This document shows positions 9,801 through 16,074 of a DNA stretch of 64,000 nt, piece after piece. The stretch comes from Streptomyces tagetis (GTDB lineage Bacteria; Actinomycetota; Actinomycetes; Streptomycetales; Streptomycetaceae): positions 682,001 to 746,000 of the forward strand of contig NZ_JAGPNL010000001.1 of NCBI RefSeq assembly GCF_018069565.1, written 5' to 3'. Every line of letters starts with the position of its first letter. Positions within the stretch are counted from its first letter, which is position 1. A program made the translations under genes and the position numbers. Below the pieces are notes generated by a model, which saw only the letters and a list, made by a program, of their open reading frames with translations, was not told the DNA's origin and searched no databases.

Positions 9801-10107
9801 TGGTGTGCTCCGTCCTGCCGGTCAGCTCCTCGAAGGTGCCGGTCAGCCCGGAGAAGTTGATCTGCGGGTCGAGCGAGGTGCCGCCGAGCCGGTCGAAGTC
9901 GCGTGCGCCGGGCGCCGACATGGCGAAGTACTCGCCCTTGAGCCCGTGCACCGCGACGGCGGCCCGTTCGGAGGAGGGGGCCGCGGCGCCGGCCCGGGTC
10001 TCGGCGGCCGACGCGGTGGACAGCAGCCCGGTCGTGGGCAGGACCAGGGCCGCCGCGGTCAGCAGGGCCCAGGCTCTCGCTCGTGGGCGGAGGTGTCGTC
10101 TTGTCAT
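6835..10107 (-). CDS. Secreted GH2-type glycosidase with PA14 and LamG domains (candidate galactofuranosidase)
   Basis: Large exported glycoside hydrolase, 1090 residues. The start at 10107 follows GGAAGGG and gives a signal peptide (MTRRHLRPRARAWALL, then a hydrophobic core ending ASAAE). Order: PA14 module about 55-190 (LKGEYFAMSAPG); GH2 jelly-roll and Ig-like domains about 320-600 (LNGPWQFSAAK); TIM barrel with acid/base Glu in FNEGWGEWD (near 712) and a probable nucleophile Glu in MDGEHGGF (near 781); C-terminal LamG-like module from about 920. Streptomyces GH2 enzymes that release beta-D-galactofuranose are known, and the neighbouring importer is galactofuranose-type, so this substrate is favoured but not shown. 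Paired LacI-like operators precede it. Confidence 0.87.
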   Translation of the reverse strand: MTRRHLRPRARAWALLTAAALVLPTTGLLSTASAAETRAGAAAPSSERAAVAVHGLKGEYFAMSAPGARDFDRLGGTSLDPQINFSGLTGTFEELTGRTEHTTARWTGRITAPATGDYTFHAIGDNGFRLLIDGKPVIDHWVPDWDNEQTSAPIRLKAGEPHDFRLELFQDTGGANMFLRWSAPTLPKQLVPMSAFTPPDGFEVYPVELSVAGDGKQLRARFEGRVGDIGAVRDHLKVEADTTPMPLASVRTAPGDRDSLLITLAEPVQKNQQVRVAYDGAGGLTSGGKTVPKIIRYAQNDSAHRLTTPWGDKLDTRNPLPEYPRPQQVRSRWKNLNGPWQFSAAKAGERPVFGRNLGEKIIVPFPVESQLSGLERHEDHMFYRRLVEVPRDWKVGKGDKDSRLRLNFGAVDNRATVWVNGRKVAEHTGGYTAFGADITDALKGSGPQEVVVAVTDTGGADQPTGKQSTDPGGIFYTQSSGIWQTVWMEPVAAVAIDDLVTTPDIDTGTLAVTVASADASGRARVEAVARDKRGKVVGKISGPANKELRLPVTRQHLWSPDDPYLYDLDVTLTDGKSSDKVTGYFGMRKIGIEDVGGHRKLVLNGKPVFSLATLDQGFWPDGLYTAPSDEALAFDLKAHKELGFNAVRKHIKVEPARWFHHADKLGLLVWQDFVSGNITDATGRKSFVDEGMEAMRQHHDAPSVIGHVVFNEGWGEWDREESGRLAEAVKAADPSRLVNAHSGVNCCNSKGDSGKGDIIDHHDYNNDSPPFPDHRAAMDGEHGGFTLRAPGHMWPGAPTVIYSGVADKEALTRKYVENTEKFYLDQAGAELSGSVYTQITDLENELNGLYTYDRREVKVDPVRVRAVNRQVVAAGAAAGERPTPTGGGHWPLDEGGGTTAADTGPHHRSLTLSAGTTWTPGVSGSALKFDGRGQSAQTDGPVLDTTGSYSVSAWVRLDGLPGNYATAVSQDGRRQASPFYLQYGQGAFAFSTPGENRARLVVTPPTGRWYHLVGVRDAASDQIRLYVDGALAATATAGPNYVGSGPLAVGRAQWNGEDTDFWNGAVDEVHAYDTALTSEEVSALHTREKP

Positions 10108-10203
10108 CGAACCCTTCCTCGCACAGAAGGTGGCGGACCGGGGCCGGCCGGCTCCGGTCGGGTGACACGGCGGGGACACCGCAACGGGCGCGGTCAGCGA
10201 CCA

Positions 10204-10232
10204 TTTCAACGTTGGAAAATAACGTTGGAAAA
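10204..10232 (-). promoter_or_regulatory. Tandem LacI-type operators upstream of the glycosidase
   Basis: Two AACGTT-centred sites, 13 bases apart centre to centre: TTTCAACGTTGGAAA (10204-10218) and ATAACGTTGGAAAA (10219-10232). The first is almost a perfect palindrome. Both resemble 415-426 before the LacI gene. They lie about 100 bases upstream of the glycosidase start. Confidence 0.6.
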
Positions 10233-10607
10233 CAGTGCCAGCGGAATGACAGCATGCCGTTCCGCCACTGTCCAGACCTCGCGCACCACGGGCTGACGGG
10301 ACGTCGGCCCGCCGCACGCCGCGGACACGGCGGTACGTGACCTCGCCGGGCGGCGCCGGCGGGACAAGGTGTGCCGGCGCCCGCGGTTCGCGCACCGCAG
10401 GGGATGAGGCATAGCTTGGGAGATCAGCGTCGATCGTCTACGCGTACGTAGTCATCTTCGGGCTGCGGGCCGCGTCGGGCCCGCCGGGCGGCCTGGATCG
10501 GGGTTGGTGACACGTGGTGAACGAGCGCCGGGACGAGAGGCATCCCTGTCCGAGAGCGACGAGGAGTCACTGCGCGGTCTCCTGCGTGAGGCCGAGGGCG
10601 GCTCCGA
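10233..10607. other. Gene-poor junction; possible remnant of a BlaI-type repressor
   Basis: No intact gene was found in these 375 bases. Just before 10608, the frame ending in TGA at 10609-10611 reads SLSESDEESLRGLLREAEGG. This resembles the C-terminal helix of BlaI/MecI/CopY repressors, which often sit immediately upstream of M56 peptidase genes, here with a GTGA overlap. The match is short and only suggestive. This marks the left edge of the decayed accessory region. Confidence 0.3.
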
Positions 10608-11057
10608 GTGACGTACGTGCTCGTCCTGGTCGTTTCGACCCTCGCTCTCCCGTGGGGCGGGGCGGCCGTCGCCAGACGTCTCGCCGGCCTCCTGCCGCCT
10701 CGCTGGGCTTGCTGGTTGCTGACGGGCGCGGCGGTTCTGCCGGCCGGTGGGACGATCTCCGCGCTGGTCGGCCTGTTTCACGTGCCGTTCCTCGCCTCGT
10801 TGGAACAGGTGTCTTTGACGCGGGTGAGGGAGGTGTGGCCGGCGGCGGTGCCGCTCGCCGGGATCGCCGGAGTGGTGATGCCGGCGCAGTCGGTGTTGCT
10901 GGTGCGGCGCCGGCTTCAGCACCGTTCACTGCTCAAGAGGGCGTGGTCGTCGGCGGACGAGGGCACGGGAAGCGGGGGCGTGCTGGTGGTGCCGGGAAGC
11001 GATGCCGACGCCTTCGCGCTGCCCATCGCCGGACTCCACCCCACGTACACCGGGTAA
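10608..11057 (+). pseudogene. M56-family (BlaR1-like) membrane peptidase, N-terminal fragment
   Basis: About 145 residues match the start of actinobacterial M56 peptidases: the opening hydrophobic helix (TYVLVLVVSTLALPW), ARRLAGLLPPRWACWLLTGA, and the block before the protease core ending ADAFALPI. The zinc motif HExxH and everything after it are missing, because the frame runs into unrelated ABC-ATPase sequence near 11050. The GTG start overlaps the stop of the putative BlaI remnant. This is a truncated gene, not a small protein in its own right. Confidence 0.6.
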
Positions 11058-11540
11058 CTCACCGTCGACGGTCGCCCGTTGACCCCCGCGTGCAACGCCG
11101 CACCCGAGAACAGCAGCGCCGCGTCCAACTCGTCCCGCAGAACCCGCTGGCCGCGCCCAACCCCCCGGCACACCGTCGGCCGGCAGTTGACCCGTCCCCT
11201 GCGTCTGCACGCCGATGTGTCCAGGAACGTCCGTTCCGAGCGGGTCAGTCACCGAACTCCTCGCCCCGGTCGGCCTTCCCGCCGACTACGCCGACCGCTT
11301 TCCGGGAGAGCTGTTGGGCGGACAGCGCCAACGCGTCTCCATCGCCCGCGCCTTGGCCACGAGGACCCGATATCCTCCCCTGCGGCGAGGCCACCGCAGA
11401 CATCATGGAGCTTCTCTCCCGCCTGCGCACCGAACACCGGATGACCCTGGTCATGGTGCCCCACGAGGCACCACCTGGTCGCTCGATACACCGACACGGT
11501 CCACCTCCAAGTAGCTCGGCGCGGCTGGCCTGCGCGAGGA
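11058..11540 (+). pseudogene. ABC transporter ATPase fragment (peptide/nickel type), frameshifted
   Basis: Scattered over three frames are pieces of an oligopeptide-type ABC ATPase: a Q-loop-like stretch [23 protein letters not shown], then [20 protein letters not shown] (signature), [28 protein letters not shown] and LVMVPHEA. Walker A is absent and the Walker B region is garbled ([11 protein letters not shown]). The signature has LLGGQ in place of LSGGQ. At least two frameshifts make it non-functional. It is fused head-on to the M56 fragment, which points to a deletion between two former loci. Confidence 0.7.
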
Positions 11541-11683
11541 GGTTCCGGCTTGGCGCAGGGCGTCAGGCGTCGAGGCTTCGGCGGAGGCCGATATCCATCA
11601 AGCCGCGCATGCCCTATTTGTCGGAATCGAAGAAAGTACTCGGAAGCTGCCTCTGGCGGCAGTAAAATCGCAAGTCATCCAGC

Positions 11684-11834
11684 CTGCTCCCCGCACCCGC
11701 GGGGATTGTCCCTCCTGGACCTTCGCGGCCAGGTCGTCCGCGCGCTGCTCCCTACACCCGCGGGGATGGTCCCCTGATCCCGTTCGTGCACAGCGACTTC
11801 GAGGCCTGCTCCCCGCACCCGCGGGGATGGCACC
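11684..11834 (+). CRISPR. Short type I-E CRISPR array, 3 repeats and 2 spacers
   Basis: Three 29-base repeats at 11684-11712, 11745-11773 and 11806-11834, separated by two 32-base spacers (exact 61-base period). The repeat begins CTGCTCCCCGCACCCGCGGG and continues GATGGTCCC, the form common in Streptomyces type I-E systems. Repeat 1 has GATTGTCCC, repeat 2 CTACACC and repeat 3 GATGGCACC, so each copy is mutated. Orientation relative to E. coli type I-E repeats suggests plus-strand transcription from the side at 11590-11683. No cas genes are nearby and the repeat differs from that of the large array. Confidence 0.85.
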
Positions 11835-11846
11835 AGCGCGGGACTC

Positions 11847-12026
11847 TCACCTCCGTGGTCTCCTGGGTTGCACACACGGGCCCGCCCGAAGCCCAACTCG
11901 GGGGAGAGCCGCGACCGTGGCCGCGACCACGACGGCGACGGCCTGGAACACCGTCAACACCCAGCCCAGTACGGCGTTCACCGGCAGCAGCGCCGCCGAA
12001 GCGGAATCCATCGGCCACCCACCCAT
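11847..12026 (-). CDS. Possible small membrane protein
   Basis: A 59-residue reading frame (MGGWPMDSASAALLPVNAVL...) has two adjacent hydrophobic stretches, one around VLGWVLTVFQAVAVVVAATV, and ends in a basic tail (PRRPRR). It is not recognised. No clear ribosome site is visible and it overlaps the mini-CRISPR flank, so it may be a chance frame or a remnant. The surrounding 11835-12130 contains nothing else convincing. Confidence 0.25.
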   Translation of the reverse strand: MGGWPMDSASAALLPVNAVLGWVLTVFQAVAVVVAATVAALPRVGLRAGPCVQPRRPRR

Positions 12027-12130
12027 CGGTATCGGCTCCCGAGCGCACGAATTATCACAGCCGCCCCGCCGGAGGAAGAGGGGGCCAGTGAACCAGGTCA
12101 CCTGCGGAGACGCGGTCCTGAGGGTGCTCG

Positions 12131-12607
12131 TCATCGGCTCAGGGGCCCGCGCAATTCGCGCCACGTACTGGCCCCGTCGTCGCCGACACCCCAGGAGCCC
12201 TGTCGGGCAACGGCGATCGCCTGCACCAACATCAAGCCACGGCCGTGTTCGTCTTCGGCAGAGGGATTACGCGGAGTGGGCCGATGCCCGGGGACTCCGT
12301 CGTGGACGTCGATCCGCAAGCAACTGCCGCGGAGGGAGAGCGTCAATGTCACCTCTCGACCGTGGCTGTGCTGGACCGCGTTGGTCACCAACTCGGAGAC
12401 GACGAGCACGGCGTCATCCACAAGGCAGGCCAAACCCCTTTCGAGCAAATGAACCCGCGTCAGCTTTCGCATCTCGGCTACCCGTGACATGTCCATACGC
12501 ACGGGGGGTTGCCCTGGTCCGCGCTCGACGATCTGAAAGGTTCGCCTCAGCAGGTCGGCATTTGCACCGGCGGAGCGAAGCAGTCGTTCGGCAGTCGTTG
12601 TTATCAC
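12131..12607 (-). CDS. ATP-binding anti-sigma/regulatory kinase-like protein (HATPase_c_2)
   Basis: A 158-residue protein of the RsbW/SpoIIAB-like group that is very abundant in Streptomyces. The ATPase motifs are VDDAVLVVSELVTNAVQHS (N box), the G1-like VHDGVPG and EHGRGLMLVQAI (G2). Such proteins usually phosphorylate an anti-anti-sigma partner or bind a sigma factor. The GTG at 12607 leaves about 45 residues before the conserved domain. The frame is open further upstream (ATG near 12700) but that extension is Arg/Ser-rich and looks non-coding. No partner gene is adjacent. Confidence 0.7.
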   Translation of the reverse strand: MITTTAERLLRSAGANADLLRRTFQIVERGPGQPPVRMDMSRVAEMRKLTRVHLLERGLACLVDDAVLVVSELVTNAVQHSHGREVTLTLSLRGSCLRIDVHDGVPGHRPTPRNPSAEDEHGRGLMLVQAIAVARQGSWGVGDDGASTWRELRGPLSR

Positions 12608-12910
12608 GTCCTCTTGTGGGAACGGAGGAGCGACCAGACGACGAGTTTCGCCCTGCGAGGGGTGGTCCGCCCGCCGCCGCGGCGAAGACGGGGCGAACAT
12701 GGGTGAGACGGGGTCGTCGTGGAGCCTCGCACGTCCTTCCTCCCTCCACAGCGAAATGTGGTCACCGCATCCGACTGAGTGGTCAGCGCGTGGGCATGAG
12801 TGTGACGCCAGGACGAACCTGTGCTTATCTCTGCGGCGATATCTCCACGGAGATAAGGAGTCCGGCATATCGTGTGGACCGTCGGGGAGTTCGATCCAGG
12901 GGGCCGCACC

Positions 12911-13741
12911 ATGAGACCGACGGGCCGCGTATGCGAGAGGTGCGCAACCGGGCTCAGTCAGTACAACCCCGATGCCCTGTGCGCCTTGTGCGCAAAAGCA
13001 GTGACGGCGCCGGGAGTGCCCGATCGTGCCTGGCGCGACGAGGCCGTCTACCGTGCCCTGGCCGCTTGGGACTTCGGGGAACTCGGCGCTCTGCGCGCGG
13101 CGCACGCCTCAGGCGACTCCCGTCTACGCGCCGGTGCCCTCGGTTTCCTCGCCATCCACGGTTACTCCGCCGGCGACCCGCGCGACGCCATCACCGCCGC
13201 CCGTACCGCGCGCCAGGCGATCACCGATCACGACGCCCCCGCCCTGAACGCCATGCTCCTCACCCGCCAGGCGCGCGGCCATGCTCGACTCCGTGAAGAG
13301 CGCCAAGCTCTGGCCGCGCTTGCCGAAGCCGAAGAACTGTGTGCGCGCGGCCGGGGCGAGGACGACCCTCACTGGCTGTACTGGATCAGCCCGGGGGAGA
13401 TCCTCGGACAGACCGGAAGCTGCCACCTTGACCTGGGACAGCCGGCTCGGGCAGCCCAGTCCTTCGCCGCGGCCCGTGGCGTGCTCAGCCGGGAGGAGAC
13501 CCGGACCACCGCACAGTTCCTGTCCCGAGCCGCGACCGCACAGATGCGCGCGGGTGATGCCGACGCGGGCTGCGCCACCGCCCATGACGTCCTGACGCTC
13601 GCCGAAGGGATTCGGTCCGCCCGCCTCGACGACCACCTGCACACCATGCTTCACGAGACGCGTTCCTACGGTGCCCCCTCAACCGCCCGGGATCTGCTGG
13701 ATCGTGGGGAGAGTGTCATGCGTCAGCGAGCCGCCGCGTGA
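12911..13741 (+). CDS. TPR-type regulator lacking its helix-turn-helix
   Basis: A 276-residue protein. The first 35 residues hold a CxxC...CxxC zinc-ribbon-like start (VCERCATGLSQYNPDALCAL) found on a group of Streptomyces XRE-TPR regulators. After PDRAWRDEAVYRALAAWDFG, where those relatives continue into an XRE helix-turn-helix, this protein goes straight to TPR-like helices (ALNAMLLTRQARGHARLREE, GSCHLDLGQPARAAQSFAAA). The DNA-binding part therefore seems deleted. It is translationally coupled by a GTGA overlap to the HAD gene that follows. A TPR partner for the phosphatase is possible. Confidence 0.6.
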   Translation: MRPTGRVCERCATGLSQYNPDALCALCAKAVTAPGVPDRAWRDEAVYRALAAWDFGELGALRAAHASGDSRLRAGALGFLAIHGYSAGDPRDAITAARTARQAITDHDAPALNAMLLTRQARGHARLREERQALAALAEAEELCARGRGEDDPHWLYWISPGEILGQTGSCHLDLGQPARAAQSFAAARGVLSREETRTTAQFLSRAATAQMRAGDADAGCATAHDVLTLAEGIRSARLDDHLHTMLHETRSYGAPSTARDLLDRGESVMRQRAAA

Positions 13742-14460
13742 TCCTTGTTCTCTGGGATGTCGACCGCACGCTCCTTTACACCGGTGACACCGATCGGCTG
13801 GTCTACCGGGAGCTTTTCGAGGAGGCGGTGGGTAGGCCCGCCGAGCGTTTGCCCGCCCGGGGCACCGGAGTGACGATGCCGCTCGCTGTCCGGGAGTTGC
13901 TGCGTGTGAACGCGGTGAAACCCGAGCGGATCGAGGATCTCGCGCAGCGCATCGTACGGCGGATGCCCGCGCGACTGGAAAGTCACCGGGACGATCTTGC
14001 CCGCACAGGGCGGATCATGCCCGGCGCACCCGCCGCTCTGGCCGCCGTGCGACAAGAGCCTGGGCTGGTCCCCACGGTCGTCACCGGCAACCTGCGGGGC
14101 AGCGCCGAGATCAAGCTCAAGACTCTCGGCCTGGACGAGTATCTCGACCTCGATATCGGCGGATACTCCTCCGACGATCCCCACCGCCCCGCCCTCGTAC
14201 GCGTGGCACAACAGCGAGCCGGCGCCCGCCACGGGTTCACCTTCACGCCGGATACGACCGTGATCATCGGCGACTCCCTTGAGGACGTTCGCACCGGACG
14301 GGAAGGCGGGGCCCACGTGATCGGCGTCGCTTCGGGTACCACATCAGCCGAGCAACTCGCGTCCGCCGGGGCCTGCCACGTCGTCCCTGACCTGACCGAT
14401 GCACAACGCGTCATTCGACTGATCGACCAATGCGCCACGCTCGACGCCGACCAGCGCTGA
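13738..14460 (+). CDS. HAD-superfamily hydrolase
   Basis: A 240-residue phosphatase-like enzyme. Motif I is DVDRT (residues 7-11, nucleophile and acid Asp as DxD), motif II TGN around residue 118, a Lys in IKLKTLG, and motif III/IV IIGDSLEDVRTG near residue 178. A helical cap lies between motifs I and II. Length and motifs suit phosphoglycolate-phosphatase-like HAD enzymes acting on small phosphorylated molecules; the substrate cannot be named. The start is GTG overlapping the previous stop. The gene is intact, unlike most of its neighbours. Confidence 0.85.
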   Translation: MILVLWDVDRTLLYTGDTDRLVYRELFEEAVGRPAERLPARGTGVTMPLAVRELLRVNAVKPERIEDLAQRIVRRMPARLESHRDDLARTGRIMPGAPAALAAVRQEPGLVPTVVTGNLRGSAEIKLKTLGLDEYLDLDIGGYSSDDPHRPALVRVAQQRAGARHGFTFTPDTTVIIGDSLEDVRTGREGGAHVIGVASGTTSAEQLASAGACHVVPDLTDAQRVIRLIDQCATLDADQR

Positions 14461-14502
14461 AGCCGCCGGCGTGAGGGCTTGGGCATTTTTCGCCGATTGT
14501 CG

Positions 14503-14530
14503 TGGAACACCCCACGCAGGTGGGGAAGAC
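14503..14530 (-). repeat. Solitary CRISPR repeat matching the large array
   Basis: The sequence beginning TGGAACACCCCACGCAGGTG and ending GGGAAGAC matches the repeat of the array at 23.7-25.3 kb. It has one C fewer in the C run and one C-to-G change. No second copy lies 61 bases away on either side. It stands about 30 bases before the integrase remnant and 40 bases after the HAD gene. Confidence 0.75.
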
Positions 14531-14559
14531 CCTGAGCAGGAACGGGCCGCAGCCCAAGT

Positions 14560-15882
14560 TCCCTTCGGCCACTTCGCCAAGGAGTGGCTCACCGATCAAG
14601 ACCTCGCGCACTCGACCATGCAGAACTACCCGCGCAGCCTGGCGCACTTACTGCGGGCATTCGGGGACAGGCCATCCCGGAGATCATCAAGTCGACGGTG
14701 ACGGTGGCTACCTGGGAGCGAGAGCAGCTCAAGCAGTCCGCGGTGAGCAGTGTCCGCACCTACCGCTTGCTGCTCCACCTGATCCTCGCCGACGTACGCG
14801 ACGCAGGCCACGCCGACATCAACGTGGCCGAACGTCGCAGTGGCCGAGGGCGCCGCCACGGGCGGAGCCGGCGGTGCGGCCCCGAGAAGGCGACCACCAC
14901 CATGCTTGGCTCCTTGCTCATCGCCGAGCGCGCCTCCCTCCCGTCCACCCGCGACGACGAGTTCGTGGCCCACATCCTCAAGACCTATACGGGCATGCGC
15001 TGGAGCGAAGTCGTCGGTCTGGAGACGCAGTACGCCCGGCCTGACGCACGCTGCTTCCGGATCGAATGGCAGCTCTGTGAACTCGACATCGGCGAGCTGG
15101 TCCAGTGCCCGCCGAAGGACGACAGCTACCGCAACATCGACTCACCGGACTGGCTGTCGCACCTCGTCGGGGCCACCTCGCCAGCACCAAGCCACAGCCC
15201 TGCGGCTGCCACGGGCTCACCTACGTCTTCAGCGGCCGAGGCGTCGGCGGGACCAGGCAGGACGGGCCCACGGTCCGCCAGGTCGCCGAATTGGCCGGCG
15301 TCTCCACCGGCACCGTCTCCAACGTCCTCAACTGCCCGGAGCGGGTGACCGCAAAGACCCGCGTCCTCGTCGAGAAGGCCATCGCCGAGATCGGCTTCGT
15401 CCGGCAGGCCGGCTCCTCCCGCGAGGCAGCCCACTGGCGGAGGTCCGGCCGCGCGACGTGGATCTTCACCCCGGCCGCGACCGGCTGGTACCCGAAGAAG
15501 GCCCCCAACGATGCCCACCCGTGCCCGTGACCCGCGGGGAATTCCCCGGTGTGCCGGTACGCGGCCGGGGCGCCGCCAGCCGGGCAGAGGCGTGCCGGCC
15601 CCCCATCAGGGATCTCCTGACCCGCCACGGACTGCGCCACGGCCACCGAACCTCATGGAGGAGCTGGGAACACTCAAGGTCCTCATGGACGAGCGCGTGG
15701 GGCACGAGGACGGATCGGTCAGCGCCCGCCACGCCCACGTCACGGACTCGATGTGGCAGACGCTCATGGAGCAACTGACCGAGGTCCGGAACGAGTCGCT
15801 GGCTGCCCGCCGCGCGTTGCACCCTCGGTACCCTTTGCCGGTACTCGACCGGCTGTTGCATGAGCGTGCCGAGTCCCGGTAG
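14560..15882 (+). pseudogene. Tyrosine integrase with internal LacI-like helix-turn-helix, frameshifted
   Basis: Pieces of one site-specific recombinase lie in order across three frames: a core-binding domain start (FGHFAKEWLTDQDLAHSTMQ), VRTYRLLLHLILADV, a catalytic start TYTGMRWSEVVGLE, a Cys-rich stretch CGCHGLTYVFSGRG, a LacI-type helix-turn-helix VRQVAELAGVSTGTVSNVLN, then RHGLRHGH and LMDERVGHEDGS carrying the usual HxxR-like and GH segments. At least four frame changes separate them, and the N-terminus is lost. Integrases with such an inserted helix-turn-helix occur on actinomycete integrative elements. This remnant implies that such an element once entered here. Confidence 0.75.
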
Positions 15883-16023
15883 GTCGTTGATCAAGATCAC
15901 ACCCGGCTCACACCCAGAATCGGCAGAAGTGCCCGACAAGTATCCGCAGGTGAAAGCGGTGCAACGTCGGGCGCCACACCCCGGGGGTCGTCACCCCGGC
16001 TGGGTGTCACACCAGGAACCGAG

Positions 16024-16051
16024 CCGCCCCGGCCGAGAGCGGTCGGGGCGG
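16024..16051 (-). terminator. Hairpin terminator after the minus-strand run
   Basis: CCGCCCCGGCCG, loop AGAG, CGGTCGGGGCGG: twelve pairs with one G-U. It lies 24 bases past the stop of the HprK-like gene and probably ends the transcription unit that comes down from about 19.3 kb or further. Confidence 0.7.
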
Positions 16052-16074
16052 AACCACGGAGCACGCGGTAGGGA

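Noticed and set aside
10514..11665. 383-codon plus-strand frame over the M56/ABC region.
   Set aside because: It contains only one of several out-of-register pieces of the broken ABC ATPase and is otherwise Arg/Pro-rich. It is not a single gene.
12095..12160. A short plus-strand frame reads LRVLVIGSGAR, like the start of PurD.
   Set aside because: Only about eleven residues match, the following sequence does not, and the region is covered by the end of a minus-strand ATP-binding gene. A PurD remnant cannot be supported without a nucleotide alignment.
14440..15990. Search for a tRNA attachment site near the integrase remnant.
   Set aside because: No cloverleaf or CCA-end-like repeat could be made out on either strand.
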